Of a stretch of DNA of 33,047 nt, positions 8,040 to 16,086 are shown piece by piece. Origin of the DNA: DATAXS01 sp036266715 (GTDB lineage: Bacteria > Patescibacteriota > Minisyncoccia > UBA6257 > 2-01-FULL-56-20); assembly GCA_036266715.1 (NCBI GenBank), contig DATAXS010000015.1, forward strand, positions 1-33,047, written 5' to 3'. The notes below the pieces were generated by a model. The model saw nothing but the letters and a program-made list of their open reading frames with translations, did not search any database and had not been told where the DNA came from. A program made the position numbers and the translations under genes. Numbering within the stretch: the first letter of the stretch is position 1; each line of letters starts with the position of its first letter.

Positions 8040-8750
8040 TTATTTAAAGAATTGGTCTTTTGAACGGCGCGGTTTTGCGACTGGCGTGTCGCTTTCCATT
8101 GTGCCATCACGCATCTTGATGATCCGGTCCGCGAACTCGGCCGTGTAGGTCTCGTGCGTCACGAGTACCACCGTGTGCCCCTTGCTGTTTAGGTCGTCCA
8201 AAATCCCCATCACTTGCGCGCCGGACTGGGAATCCAGGTTGCCCGTCGGTTCATCGGCAAAAATGATGTTTGGATTATTGACAAGCGCTCGGGCGATGGC
8301 AATGCGCTGTTTCTGGCCGCCGGAGAGCTTTGCCGTCTCCGTACGCAGTTTTTCTATGAGCCCCACGGATTCCACGGCCTTCGTGATGCGGTCTTCGCGT
8401 TCGCCTGCGGGAAGGTCTGAATAAAGGAGGGGGATCTCCACATTATCAAATACCGTGAGGCGCGAAAGCAGGTTGAACGCCTGAAACACAAACCCCATAT
8501 CCTTGTTCCGCACGCGCGCGAGTTCTTCGTCCTTCATGTTGTCAATGCTCTTACCAAAAAACGTATACGAGCCACCCGTCGGCCTGTCAAGAAAGCTCAA
8601 AATTTGCAGCAGGGTGGATTTACCGGAACCCGAAGGTCCGATGATCGAAACGAATTCGCCTTTCTCTATATTGAACGAAATGCCGCGGAGCGCGGAAGTG
8701 ACCGTACCTTCTTCGTCGTAATCTTTTTTGAGGTCTTTAACAACTATCAT
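8040..8750 (-). CDS. MacB/LolD-type ABC transporter ATP-binding protein
   Basis: 236 residues with Walker A GPSGSGKST (38-46), Q-loop VFQAFNLL, signature LSGGQKQR, Walker B IIFADEPTG and the H-loop VTHE. The GNLDSQSG segment is typical of the LolD/MacB subfamily that pairs with FtsX-like permeases. Residues after about 215 form a short polar tail. The ATG directly follows the TAG of the adaptor gene with no gap, and the stop is 1 nt from the permease start, so all three cistrons should be translated in a coupled way. Confidence 0.95.
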   Translation of the reverse strand: MIVVKDLKKDYDEEGTVTSALRGISFNIEKGEFVSIIGPSGSGKSTLLQILSFLDRPTGGSYTFFGKSIDNMKDEELARVRNKDMGFVFQAFNLLSRLTVFDNVEIPLLYSDLPAGEREDRITKAVESVGLIEKLRTETAKLSGGQKQRIAIARALVNNPNIIFADEPTGNLDSQSGAQVMGILDDLNSKGHTVVLVTHETYTAEFADRIIKMRDGTMESDTPVAKPRRSKDQFFK

Positions 8751-10301
8751 CTATGAGGACTTGAGGCCGATGTTCAGGACCTGTTCGCCGGCCGTGACGC
8801 CCGTAAGGATCTCCACGTTGCCGTTCTCGTCCTGGATGCCGGTCGTTACGGGCACCTGTGTTTCTTTGCCGCTCTGGAGTATCTCCACAAATGATCCCTG
8901 GTCCGTCTGGAGCACGGCGTATTGGGGCAAAATAAGTGCATTATTGTGAGTCTCCGTCTCTATGTCCAGATTCGCCGTAAGGCCGCTCTTCATATCGGAA
9001 CCTGGGTTATCAATGGAAACTTTTACCTTGTAATCCACAACCCCCTGCAAAATGGTTTGGGCGGGGTCAATGTAAAATACTTTTCCCGTAAAGGTCTGCC
9101 CCTGGAATGCGTTGAAGGTCATAGTGACCGGATCTGCCAGATTCACCTTACCGATGTCCGTTTCGGGAACGTAGGCGTCCACTTCAAGGTTGCCGGTGGA
9201 AATTACGGAGACGATGGTTTGCCCGGGTTGGGCGATCTCGCCAACATTCGCGTTTTGCACGGTTACCACGCCATCGATAGGGGATGTGAGCGTTGCTTCG
9301 TTTATTTTGACCTGCACGCTTTGCGCATTTGCCTGTGCTTCTTCCACCTGCGCCTGTTGCGCCTGGATCTGCTGGGTAGTGGAACCCGCAAGCGTTACGT
9401 TGAGCGCCGCCTGCGCCTGCGTGATCGCGATCTTTTCCGAGGCGATGCTTTGTGCGGAAGTACTTACCTGGTTCTCGGCCTGCGTGGTTTCGTTGACCGC
9501 CGTAGCGAGCGCGGTTTTGTAGGATGCGAGCGTGGTGGGGGACAAACTTGTTTCTTCGATCAGGGCCTGGGCGGCGGTTTGCAGCAAGTTCTGGATTGCG
9601 GTGAGGTGCGACTGGCCTTCCGTGAGCGCTGTTTCCAGTGTGCTCGTCGTGACGCCAGGGCCGAGTGCGTTGAGTTCGTTCTGCCAATCGTTGAGTTCCG
9701 TACTCGCCTGCACGCGCTCGGATATGATGTTGTTCAGCGTTTGGGAATTATTAAGGGAAAACGTAAGCTGTGGGTTCACGGATTCCGCGCCCGAAAAGAA
9801 CGGTGCGATCTGGTTGCGCACCGCGTCGTATGCCTGCGCGTATGCGCCCTGGAGCGTGCTCGGAACGTTCCCGTAGGTATTGGTGAGCGTTTGCTCCGCC
9901 GCCGTGACGGCCGCCTGTGATTGGGCGATGTTTGCCGGCTGTGCGCCCGCCTCAAGCGAGGCGAGCTGCGCCTGCGCGGCATCCACGCTCGCTTGCGCCT
10001 GGGCAAGCTGGGCCTGGAGGTCGCTCGTATCAAGCGTCACGAGCACGTCACCCACGGCGACGGTGTCGCCGGCATTCTTATTGACCGTAGCAATCGTCCC
10101 GCCATTCTCAAACGCAAGGTCCAAGCTTTGCGCCGGCGTGCTATTCCCCGTCACACTTACCGTTTGCGAGATCGTTCCCTGGGTGACCGTAATAAATTGA
10201 TATCCGCTGCCTTTGTTTTTGACGCTAAAATAGATGATGCCAATCACAACAACGGCAGCGATGATAATCCATGTGAGTTTGCGTTTAAAGAAAGCTTTCA
10301 T
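8751..10301 (-). CDS. HlyD/MacA-type periplasmic adaptor (membrane fusion protein)
   Basis: 516 residues. A basic N-terminus plus one TM helix (about 9-27) anchors the protein. A biotinyl-lipoyl half-motif (VGDVLVTLDTSDLQAQLAQA) leads into a very long alpha-helical hairpin rich in Ala, Gln and Thr (about 85-325), then the second lipoyl half (LTSPIDGVVTVQNANVGE), a beta-barrel domain and a membrane-proximal domain. The hairpin is longer than in many MacA proteins. The start at 10301 is preferred over an in-frame start at 10319 because TATAAT lies at 10311-10316 on this strand, 9 nt upstream. Together with the next two genes it should form an export system; the cargo is unknown. No TolC-like partner is visible. 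Confidence 0.9.
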   Translation of the reverse strand: MKAFFKRKLTWIIIAAVVVIGIIYFSVKNKGSGYQFITVTQGTISQTVSVTGNSTPAQSLDLAFENGGTIATVNKNAGDTVAVGDVLVTLDTSDLQAQLAQAQASVDAAQAQLASLEAGAQPANIAQSQAAVTAAEQTLTNTYGNVPSTLQGAYAQAYDAVRNQIAPFFSGAESVNPQLTFSLNNSQTLNNIISERVQASTELNDWQNELNALGPGVTTSTLETALTEGQSHLTAIQNLLQTAAQALIEETSLSPTTLASYKTALATAVNETTQAENQVSTSAQSIASEKIAITQAQAALNVTLAGSTTQQIQAQQAQVEEAQANAQSVQVKINEATLTSPIDGVVTVQNANVGEIAQPGQTIVSVISTGNLEVDAYVPETDIGKVNLADPVTMTFNAFQGQTFTGKVFYIDPAQTILQGVVDYKVKVSIDNPGSDMKSGLTANLDIETETHNNALILPQYAVLQTDQGSFVEILQSGKETQVPVTTGIQDENGNVEILTGVTAGEQVLNIGLKSS

Positions 10302-10344
10302 CTGTTTTTCATTATACACCAGATTTAGTATCCACAGGGGGTCT

Positions 10345-10373
10345 TTGACTCCCGCGGGGACATTGCCTATAAT
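10345..10373 (+). promoter_or_regulatory. Sigma70 promoter of the ABC-2 exporter genes
   Basis: TTGACT (10345-10350), a 17-bp spacer and a perfect TATAAT (10368-10373) give a leader of roughly 33 nt. A second possible -10 (TATAAA, 10399-10404) ends 8 nt before the ATG and would give a nearly leaderless mRNA. The minus-strand adaptor gene has TATAAT at 10311-10316, so the 111-bp intergenic region is a divergent promoter. Confidence 0.65.
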
Positions 10374-10412
10374 AGTTAAGTATATTAAATATTCGGTTTA
10401 TAAACAAACTGT

Positions 10413-11219
10413 ATGGAAAACATCATTGAAGTAAAGAACCTCGTGAAGCAGTTCGGCGATTTTACCGCGGTAAAGGACATCTCTTTTGAGGTCAAAAAGG
10501 GCGAAATATTCGCGTTTTTGGGCCCTAATGGCGCGGGAAAATCCACCACAATCAAGATGCTCACCACCTTGCTCCACCCGACCTCCGGAAGTTTAACGTT
10601 GAATGGGTTCAATCCGGTACACGAGGCGGAAAAGGCACGAAAGTCCTTCGGCATTGTGTTTCAGGATCCCAGCTTGGACGACGAGCTCACTGCGTGGGAA
10701 AACATGGAGTTCCATGGCGTGCTCTACAACGTGCCGCGAAAGCTGCGCCACGAGAGGATAGAGCAACTTTTGAACTTTGTGGAACTTTGGGACCGGCGCA
10801 ACAGCCTCGTAAAGGAATATTCGGGCGGCATGAAGCGGCGGCTTGAGATCGCGCGCGGCCTTTTGCACCACCCGGCGATTATCTTCTTAGACGAACCGAC
10901 GCTCGGCCTTGACCCGCAAACGCGCAACCACATGTGGAGCTATCTCCAGGAGCTCAACAAAACCGAGGGTATCACGGTATTCTTTACCACGCACTACATG
11001 GAAGAAGCGGCACGCATTGCCCAGCGCATCGCCATTATTGACCACGGGGTGATCGTGGCGACGGGGAGCGCTGTGGAGCTTATGAAGCAAACAGAGACAA
11101 CTTCCCTGGAAGATGCGTTTTTGAAGCTTACGGGAAACGTGATACGGGAAGAAGACGCGAACGCCACCGACCGCATGCGGCAAATGGGACGGATGTTCCG
11201 CGGCGGGGGACGGCGGTAA
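10413..11219 (+). CDS. ABC-2 type exporter ATP-binding protein (DrrA-like)
   Basis: 268 residues with Walker A GPNGAGKST (37-45), Q-loop VFQDPSLDDELTAWEN, signature YSGGMKRRLEIARGL, Walker B IIFLDEPTLGLDP and H-loop TTHYMEEA. The DPSLDDELTA and MKRRLEIA wording and the C-terminal extension with LEDAFLKLTG place it in the daunorubicin-resistance/NodI-like group that energises ABC-2 permeases. The permease gene follows by 22 bp. Substrates in this group include drugs, polysaccharides and lipids and cannot be told from the sequence. Confidence 0.94.
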   Translation: MENIIEVKNLVKQFGDFTAVKDISFEVKKGEIFAFLGPNGAGKSTTIKMLTTLLHPTSGSLTLNGFNPVHEAEKARKSFGIVFQDPSLDDELTAWENMEFHGVLYNVPRKLRHERIEQLLNFVELWDRRNSLVKEYSGGMKRRLEIARGLLHHPAIIFLDEPTLGLDPQTRNHMWSYLQELNKTEGITVFFTTHYMEEAARIAQRIAIIDHGVIVATGSAVELMKQTETTSLEDAFLKLTGNVIREEDANATDRMRQMGRMFRGGGRR

Positions 11220-11241
11220 AGATCATAAAATCAAGAAAATC

Positions 11242-11988
11242 ATGAAAACTATCTACATTCTTTGGCTCCGACAGATCAAGCGCTATCTCCGTTCAAAATC
11301 GCGCATCATAGGTTCTCTCGGGCAGCCGATCCTTTTTCTCCTTGCACTCGGGTACGGCCTTGGTGCCGTGTTTCAAGAAGCGGGGCAGGGAAATTATTTC
11401 CAATTCCTCGCACCGGGCATTATTGCCATGAGCATCATCTTTACCGCGATCTTTTCCGGCATTGAGCTCATCTGGGACCGGCAGTTCGGCTTCCTTAAGG
11501 AAACCATGGTGGCACCCGTTTCGCGCATCAACATCATGATCGGCCGGACGCTCGGAGGCGCAACGGTGGCCACGGGTCAAGGTATTGTGGTCTTTCTTAT
11601 CGCGCTCATTGCCGGCTTCCGCCCCTACAGTTGGGCGCTTTTTCCGGTGGCCATTGTTTACATGCTCATCGTTTCCCTGCTCTTTACTGCACTCGGCACG
11701 GCAATCGCCTCACTCCTCGAAGACATGCAAGGATTCCAGCTCATTATGAACTTCCTCGTAATGCCGTTGTTTTTCCTTTCCGGCGCGCTCTTTCCGCTCC
11801 AGGGATTGCCCCCCGCACTTTCGGCCATCACGGCATTTGATCCGCTCTCTTATGGCGTAGACGCATTCCGCATCCTTCTCGCCAATAATGCGCACTGGGG
11901 GCTCGGAATTGACACCACCGTGCTTCTCATCGTCACCGTGGTATTCCTCGGCATCGGCAGCTACTTGTTCTCGCTCATACAAATTTAA
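11242..11988 (+). CDS. ABC-2 type transporter permease
   Basis: 248 residues with six predicted TM helices and the ABC-2 pattern: an amphipathic N-terminus (LWLRQIKRYLRSKSRIIGSLGQP), FLAPGIIAMSIIF, the cytoplasmic loop with FLKETMVAPVSR, and the C-terminal FLSGALFPLQGLPP. Partner of the ATPase encoded just upstream. The pair forms a complete half-transporter set for a homodimeric exporter. A GC hairpin followed by GTTTGT at about 12009-12030 may terminate the unit weakly. Confidence 0.92.
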   Translation: MKTIYILWLRQIKRYLRSKSRIIGSLGQPILFLLALGYGLGAVFQEAGQGNYFQFLAPGIIAMSIIFTAIFSGIELIWDRQFGFLKETMVAPVSRINIMIGRTLGGATVATGQGIVVFLIALIAGFRPYSWALFPVAIVYMLIVSLLFTALGTAIASLLEDMQGFQLIMNFLVMPLFFLSGALFPLQGLPPALSAITAFDPLSYGVDAFRILLANNAHWGLGIDTTVLLIVTVVFLGIGSYLFSLIQI

Positions 11989-12045
11989 TATAATAGGAGT
12001 GGTTCTGCGGGGCGTTGCGCGCCCGTTTGTAAAGAAATAACCCGT

Positions 12046-12768
12046 ATGAAATGGAATAAAGTGACCTGGTATTCAAAGCTTATCGCACTCATCCTTTTTG
12101 TGGTGCTTCCTTTTGTTGGATTTTATTTGGGCATCCAGTACGGCGAGAATCTTGTACTTGGGAACCGCTCCGTCACAATAGTTTCCAGCTCGGGGCAATC
12201 CGGAGCGGGCACTGGCGCGGCATATTACTCAAATACGGCCGAATGGCAAACGGACATGCGGAGCGAGGCCGATGCGGGATTCACGATCGCATATCCAATC
12301 GACTTTACCGCGGATGATAATTACTCCGCCGCACCCGTGACGGATTGGCGGCTTAACGCAAGCAGCACGCCCGGCACAAAGTTTTTGACGATAACCATTC
12401 CTTCCGCATTTGATCCTCAAACGAATTTTGCGGATGCCACGCTCACCGTGGGTGCGAGCGCAAGCAATGCCGCCATTGCAAATTGCCTTACGCCGGATCC
12501 CACAGGCGGCCCCGCCGCGACGCCGGCCTCAACCACCATAAACGGTGTTCCATTCACCGTATTTTCTTCGGCTGATGCGGGAGCGGGGAACTACTATGAG
12601 ACGACGAGCTATCGCACAACGCATGCGGGGGAATGTTGGGCGGTGGAATACACCATCCATTCGTCGCAGATCGGAAATTATCCGCCGTCATATGATCTCC
12701 AGGTATTTGACCAATCCATGATTCAAGGCGTCCTGGACCGAATGGTAGGCACGTTCAAGTTTCAATAA
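12046..12768 (+). CDS. Membrane-anchored extracytoplasmic protein, unknown function
   Basis: 240 residues. A basic N-terminus and a TM helix at about 12-30 (LIALILFVVLPFVGFYLGI) anchor the protein, a Ser/Gly-rich spacer follows (about 45-60), and a globular domain of about 175 residues with an invariant-looking DAGFTIAYPIDF start and two Cys (NCLT, GECW) that may pair outside the cell. The AYPIDFTADDNY opening resembles the 'F.i.YP..f' beginning seen in several CPR lipoprotein-like or PsbP-like domains, but I cannot assign a family. The next gene starts 14 bp downstream and encodes a similar anchored protein. Confidence 0.7.
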   Translation: MKWNKVTWYSKLIALILFVVLPFVGFYLGIQYGENLVLGNRSVTIVSSSGQSGAGTGAAYYSNTAEWQTDMRSEADAGFTIAYPIDFTADDNYSAAPVTDWRLNASSTPGTKFLTITIPSAFDPQTNFADATLTVGASASNAAIANCLTPDPTGGPAATPASTTINGVPFTVFSSADAGAGNYYETTSYRTTHAGECWAVEYTIHSSQIGNYPPSYDLQVFDQSMIQGVLDRMVGTFKFQ

Positions 12769-12782
12769 TTTTTTAAAAACCT

Positions 12783-13472
12783 GTGAAAAAATCTAATAAA
12801 GTTGTGCTCATCGTGGTGCTTGTACTGGTCGTCGCCTTCGGCGTGGGGCAGTTCTTTGCGTTTTCCAACATTACACCGCAAAACCAGGTGACTCCCTTGG
12901 CCACGCCGACTGCGACTCCCGCCGCAAACGCCACCCAGGTCATTGCCTATGTGCCGCCCGTTCCCGCAACTTCAACGCCGGCAGAATCAGGCTCCTGCTG
13001 GACCAATTCCATTGCGGCACCTTTCCGCACCGACGCCTGGCGCTGTTCGGTGGGAAATTCCATCAGCGACCCGTGCTTTGAGGTCCCGGGCAGCCAAAAT
13101 CTTCTTTGCAATATTGATCCGGCGAACCCCAACTCCAGTTCTTCTTTTGTGTTAAAACTCACCCAATTGCTCCCCGCACCCGAAGTGCCGGAAGGCGGGA
13201 TTCCCGCCAATTGGGCCTGGCTCGTTCAATTGAGCGATGGCACGGTCTGTTCACCATTTACGGGGACCCTGCCCTTCGCCCAGGGCGGCATTTCGGCAAA
13301 TTATGGCTGCGCGCCTTCCACGCCGGGCGGAGAGGGGCTTTATATTTTTGGCGACCTGAATGCAAGCACTTCGCCCTGGACCGCGCAAGTTGGATTGCTT
13401 TCCGCAGCAACCTCCGGACTGCCGACCGTGATGGACGAGCAAACGGTGAACGTGGCGACCGTGTGGCAATAA
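12783..13472 (+). CDS. Membrane-anchored extracytoplasmic protein, unknown function
   Basis: 229 residues from a GTG start (MKKSNK) 14 bp after the previous stop; no Shine-Dalgarno is seen, so coupling to the upstream gene is likely. A TM helix (about 7-27) is followed by a Thr/Pro/Ala linker (about 38-65) and a Cys-containing globular domain with GSCWTNS, WRCSVG, SDPCFEV, NLLCNID, GTVCSPF and YGCAPS. Six regularly spaced Cys suggest several disulfides outside the membrane. I do not recognise the family. Its stop codon directly abuts the msrA stop on the opposite strand, with no terminator between. Confidence 0.7.
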   Translation: MKKSNKVVLIVVLVLVVAFGVGQFFAFSNITPQNQVTPLATPTATPAANATQVIAYVPPVPATSTPAESGSCWTNSIAAPFRTDAWRCSVGNSISDPCFEVPGSQNLLCNIDPANPNSSSSFVLKLTQLLPAPEVPEGGIPANWAWLVQLSDGTVCSPFTGTLPFAQGGISANYGCAPSTPGGEGLYIFGDLNASTSPWTAQVGLLSAATSGLPTVMDEQTVNVATVWQ

Positions 13473-14024
13473 CTACTTGCCGTGCGTCTTGAGCAATTCT
13501 GAAAATTCTTTCTCCAGTTTTAGCACTTTCGGTTCAATAATTACCTGGCAATACGGCTGGCTTTGATTATTTTTGAAATAGTTGTGGTGATAATCCTCGG
13601 CCTCGTAGAATTTGTCCAACGGCTTTATTTCGGTGACAACCGGCCGCCCCTTGGGGTCGGATGCGTTTAAACGCTTAATAAATGCCTCGGCGTCGGCTTT
13701 CTGCTCTTCCGTCGTATAGAGCACAATTGAGCGGTACTGCGTGCCCACGTCGTTACCCTGGCGGTTGAGGGTGGTCGGATCGTGCGTCGCAAAAAATACC
13801 GTTAAAAGATCATTAAATTTTATTTGACCCGGGTCGAACTCTATGCGTATCACCTCCGCATGGCCGGTGTTCCCGGTGCAGACGGCTTCATACGAGGGAT
13901 TGGGGACTGTGCCGCCGGCGTAGCCGGGCGCCACGGAAATTACTCCGCGCAGTTCGCTGAACACCGCTTCCGTGCACCAGAAGCAACCCCCACCGAAGAC
14001 TGCGATTTCTTTTTGTTCAGACAT
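13473..14024 (-). CDS. msrA: Peptide-methionine (S)-S-oxide reductase
   Basis: 183 residues. The catalytic motif GGGCFWCTE places the nucleophile at C14. GYAGGTVPNPSYEAVCTGNTGHAE and the YRSIVLYTTEEQ strand are typical of MsrA, which reduces S-methionine sulfoxide. The start is set at the ATG at 14024, where MSEQKE precedes the core and an extended -10 lies exactly 6 nt upstream; the longer TTG-initiated frame would run through that promoter. The gene is monocistronic. In many bacteria msrA and msrB are fused or adjacent; here they lie 11 kb apart on opposite strands. Confidence 0.96.
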   Translation of the reverse strand: MSEQKEIAVFGGGCFWCTEAVFSELRGVISVAPGYAGGTVPNPSYEAVCTGNTGHAEVIRIEFDPGQIKFNDLLTVFFATHDPTTLNRQGNDVGTQYRSIVLYTTEEQKADAEAFIKRLNASDPKGRPVVTEIKPLDKFYEAEDYHHNYFKNNQSQPYCQVIIEPKVLKLEKEFSELLKTHGK

Positions 14025-14030
14025 GTCGCC

Positions 14031-14039
14031 ATTATAACA
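14031..14039 (-). promoter_or_regulatory. Extended -10 promoter of msrA (leaderless)
   Basis: On the minus strand TGTTATAAT ends 6 nt before the msrA ATG; predicted +1 is the start codon. Confidence 0.65.
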
Positions 14040-14057
14040 TGCTGAGTAACTGGGCAA

Positions 14058-14090
14058 ACAAAAAGGCGGTTACATATTACTGTAATCGCC
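14058..14090 (-). terminator. Intrinsic terminator on the minus strand
   Basis: Read on the minus strand: GGCGATTAC, an 8-nt loop, GTAACCGCC (one A-C mismatch), then TTTTTGTTT. It ends whatever is transcribed from 14212 or from the gene at 14348-15433. Confidence 0.7.
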
Positions 14091-14347
14091 TAATGGGATT
14101 GACCTTTACAGACCATCCCGAGGAGCCTCCGTTTATTCGCAGATGAAATCCCTTCGCGATGGGGATCTCACTGCCACCAGTGAGGTCAGAACTTCTGGTG
14201 TCCTTTTATTAACATCCAATTATATCAATCCAAGGCCAAGACGGATCCGGCCAAGTGGTCATTCGGCGTTTACCGAAGATCTCCCTCAAGATTCGAACTT
14301 AATCTCCTCCAGGGTAGATTGATAACAATCAAGATGCGCATAAAAGG
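14091..14347 (-). other. Gene-poor 290-bp segment; candidate small RNA or two tiny overlapping ORFs
   Basis: No ordinary gene fits here. On the minus strand a perfect extended -10 (TGATATAAT, 14219-14227) predicts a start near 14212 and a transcript of about 150 nt ending at the terminator at 14058. Inside are hairpins CTCACTG/CAGTGAG and ATCCC/GGGAT. Alternatively two tiny reading frames exist: 14209-14289 (TTG start, 26 codons, with GGAGGAG upstream, product containing MTTWPDPSWPWIDIIGC) and, overlapping in another frame, 14133-14219 (28 codons, ending VRSPSRRDFICE). Together they could be a frameshifted small gene. The evidence does not separate these options. Confidence 0.35.
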
Positions 14348-15433
14348 TTATGATGCTTTTACAATCGAAAGTACGGGCGACGACGGCGCAGTTTCGCTGG
14401 GAAATTGCGCGGCAATCGCCGAAGAAGAGGGACCCTGGATTGCACTCCGCAAGCCGGGACACCTTTTCAAATGTTCCACGAGTGATGCGGTATCCGGCTC
14501 GTCACGGAAATCTTTCGGAACCGGGACAAGGAGGTTGTTTTCCGGACAGTGGGGACATTTCATCTCGTAGCAAAGGGCTCCGTCGCGCTTTACGATAGAC
14601 CCATGGTACGTGAAGGTATATTCCTTGCTGTCACGGGAGACCGAGATCGTTTTTCGCATGATATGGTACTGGCCTAGTTCTTCCAGCAGTTTGTGCATGC
14701 GATCCGTGCTCGCGCCCGCTGGTTCGTTAAGTCTCGTTTGTTTGAGGTTGGCATTCTCCTGTTGCGCCGTCGCGAGACTTTCCTTCAGTTGCTTGTTCTC
14801 GTTACGGTGCAATACGAGTTCCGTGGCAGCGTTTGCGTCGGAGCGGCCCCGTACCCAGAAGAGGGTGGTGACAAGCCCGAGCAATACTGCGCTACCGATG
14901 GCGCATTCCGCGTACAAACGCCACTGGTTACCCCACGCGAGCAATGCAGATTGGCCCCGAGAATTTACTTGCGCATCGAGAACGGCCTTTTTCAAGGCAG
15001 ATGCGAGTCCTGCATTTTTTGCTACAAGTCGTCCGTTTACCTCATTTGCAGCATCCAGCTGCGCCTGAAGGTCGCGGGCATGACGTGCCTGCACGCGAGC
15101 GATCTCGTCCGCAAGCATTCGCCTTGTGATAGCGAGCGATTTTGCGTCCGGTTTCGCCGCACATTGATCGCGGCCTACCCTAAAGAGGACTACTCCCGCG
15201 GGAAGGTTCTCGAAACCCTTGTCTGGCATGTACGCCGCGACCAAGAATCCCGACCAGTCCGCATTGCAGTGATTCCGTTCCATTGCATGGAAGAGGCCCT
15301 CTCCGTTTTTCAAAGAGATGGCCACCATTCCACTGGCCGCCTGATTCGCCCCGTCTCCGGCAGGCGAGGCAGGCGTCACAGGACAGCAGAGTACCAACAG
15401 CACAAACAAGGCTCCCATAAGGAGTGATTTCAT
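14348..15433 (-). CDS. Coiled-coil membrane protein with C-terminal CxxC...HxxxC zinc-binding tail
   Basis: 361 residues. A signal peptide (about 1-25) is followed by an extracytoplasmic domain (about 30-100), a long helix with heptads (about 100-170), a TM helix (about 174-194), a second coiled coil (about 205-235) and a cytoplasmic end with YTFTYHGSIVKRDG and a zinc-ligand set C293-x2-C296...H321-x3-C325. If the signal peptide is cleaved, the tail with the Cys/His site faces the cytoplasm. A Shine-Dalgarno-like GAGG lies 9 nt before the ATG, and the gene has a consensus promoter with a ~110-nt leader, unlike most neighbours. No family recognised. The C/H pattern resembles the tiny candidate ORF at 15794-15931. 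Confidence 0.7.
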   Translation of the reverse strand: MKSLLMGALFVLLVLCCPVTPASPAGDGANQAASGMVAISLKNGEGLFHAMERNHCNADWSGFLVAAYMPDKGFENLPAGVVLFRVGRDQCAAKPDAKSLAITRRMLADEIARVQARHARDLQAQLDAANEVNGRLVAKNAGLASALKKAVLDAQVNSRGQSALLAWGNQWRLYAECAIGSAVLLGLVTTLFWVRGRSDANAATELVLHRNENKQLKESLATAQQENANLKQTRLNEPAGASTDRMHKLLEELGQYHIMRKTISVSRDSKEYTFTYHGSIVKRDGALCYEMKCPHCPENNLLVPVPKDFRDEPDTASLVEHLKRCPGLRSAIQGPSSSAIAAQFPSETAPSSPVLSIVKAS

Positions 15434-15551
15434 GGTTTTTCCTCGCTTTCCTTTCGATCTGATTTGAACTTCTCAAAGAACTAAAGAACCCAAGAAACCC
15501 GATAAATTATCTATGAAATATGAATTGCGGGGGTTCTTGAGAACTCACCGC

Positions 15552-15580
15552 AATATACACGAGAACCTTGGTTGTGTCAA
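15552..15580 (-). promoter_or_regulatory. Consensus sigma70 promoter with overlapping palindrome
   Basis: On the minus strand TTGACA (15575-15580), a 17-bp spacer and TATATT (15552-15557) drive the gene starting at 15433. The interrupted palindrome GTTCT-TG-AGAAC at 15533-15544 covers the expected +1 and could be an operator. The remaining sequence to 15735 shows nothing I can identify. Confidence 0.65.
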
Positions 15581-15735
15581 ATGTATCCATTGACCGCAGC
15601 CGACCGCTAAGCCCCTGATCCTTTTGTTTGCGTCATTGGGTAATCGTAAGCACAAAATGATAAGGAAAACTGGATATCTCCACAGCCCATTCACAGCTTA
15701 TTCACTTTAACGGGGATTTTTATGCGTTTTTAGCC

Positions 15736-15763
15736 TTGACCGAATTTTTAACGCGAGTAATAT
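15736..15763 (+). promoter_or_regulatory. Promoter of the 15.8-16.4 kb transcription unit
   Basis: TTGACC (15736-15741), a 16-bp spacer and TAATAT (15758-15763) predict a start near 15770. The unit would run about 605 nt to the terminator at 16341-16377. Confidence 0.55.
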
Positions 15764-15793
15764 GAATAACAGCGAAGGAGAAAACAAATTGTA

Positions 15794-15931
15794 GTGGATG
15801 TTGCGGAGTTTTCGCTAAGTGCTTCAGTGCCTTGCAAAGGGTGCGAAGAGTGGCTAGCGACAGCCGACCATCTTAACCATTGTGGGGATCTCGCAAGAGT
15901 GAACCGCAAAGGCAGACGTCGCCGCTGCTGA
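15794..15931 (+). CDS. Candidate 45-residue zinc-finger-like protein
   Basis: A GTG-initiated frame of 45 codons, first in the unit transcribed from about 15770. AAGGAG at 15775-15780 lies 13 nt upstream, which is longer than ideal. The product contains VPCKGCEEWLATADHLNHC: C14-x2-C17 and H26-x3-C30 (H29 as an alternative). DHLNHCGDL echoes EHLKRCPGL in the zinc tail of the protein at 14348-15433. It ends in a basic stretch. Too short for a secure call; the region may instead be a structured RNA in which this frame is incidental. Confidence 0.35.
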   Translation: MDVAEFSLSASVPCKGCEEWLATADHLNHCGDLARVNRKGRRRRC

Positions 15932-16086
15932 ACTCCGGGAACAATGTAGAGAACCTGAACGTTTCGGGTAAAACCGATGCGATCGGGAAATAGCAGGAGA
16001 GCTCTTCCGCAGTGATGCTGAAGAGATTTGGAGCCGCGTGCTCGTCGCAAGACCAGCGCACGGTCATCTTCCCGGTATCTTAACCG

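Noticed and set aside
8922..9920. Long open frame opposite the adaptor protein gene
   Set aside because: It is antisense to a strongly supported HlyD/MacA gene, has Cys/Arg-rich composition typical of a shadow frame, and no family features.
14693..15427. Plus-strand open frame opposite the coiled-coil membrane protein
   Set aside because: Composition is typical of an antisense shadow; the minus strand has a signal peptide, TM helix, promoter and Shine-Dalgarno.
15680..15720. DnaA boxes / replication origin
   Set aside because: ATCTCCACA and TTATTCACT only partly match TTATCCACA, they are few, and no dnaA or dnaN is nearby.
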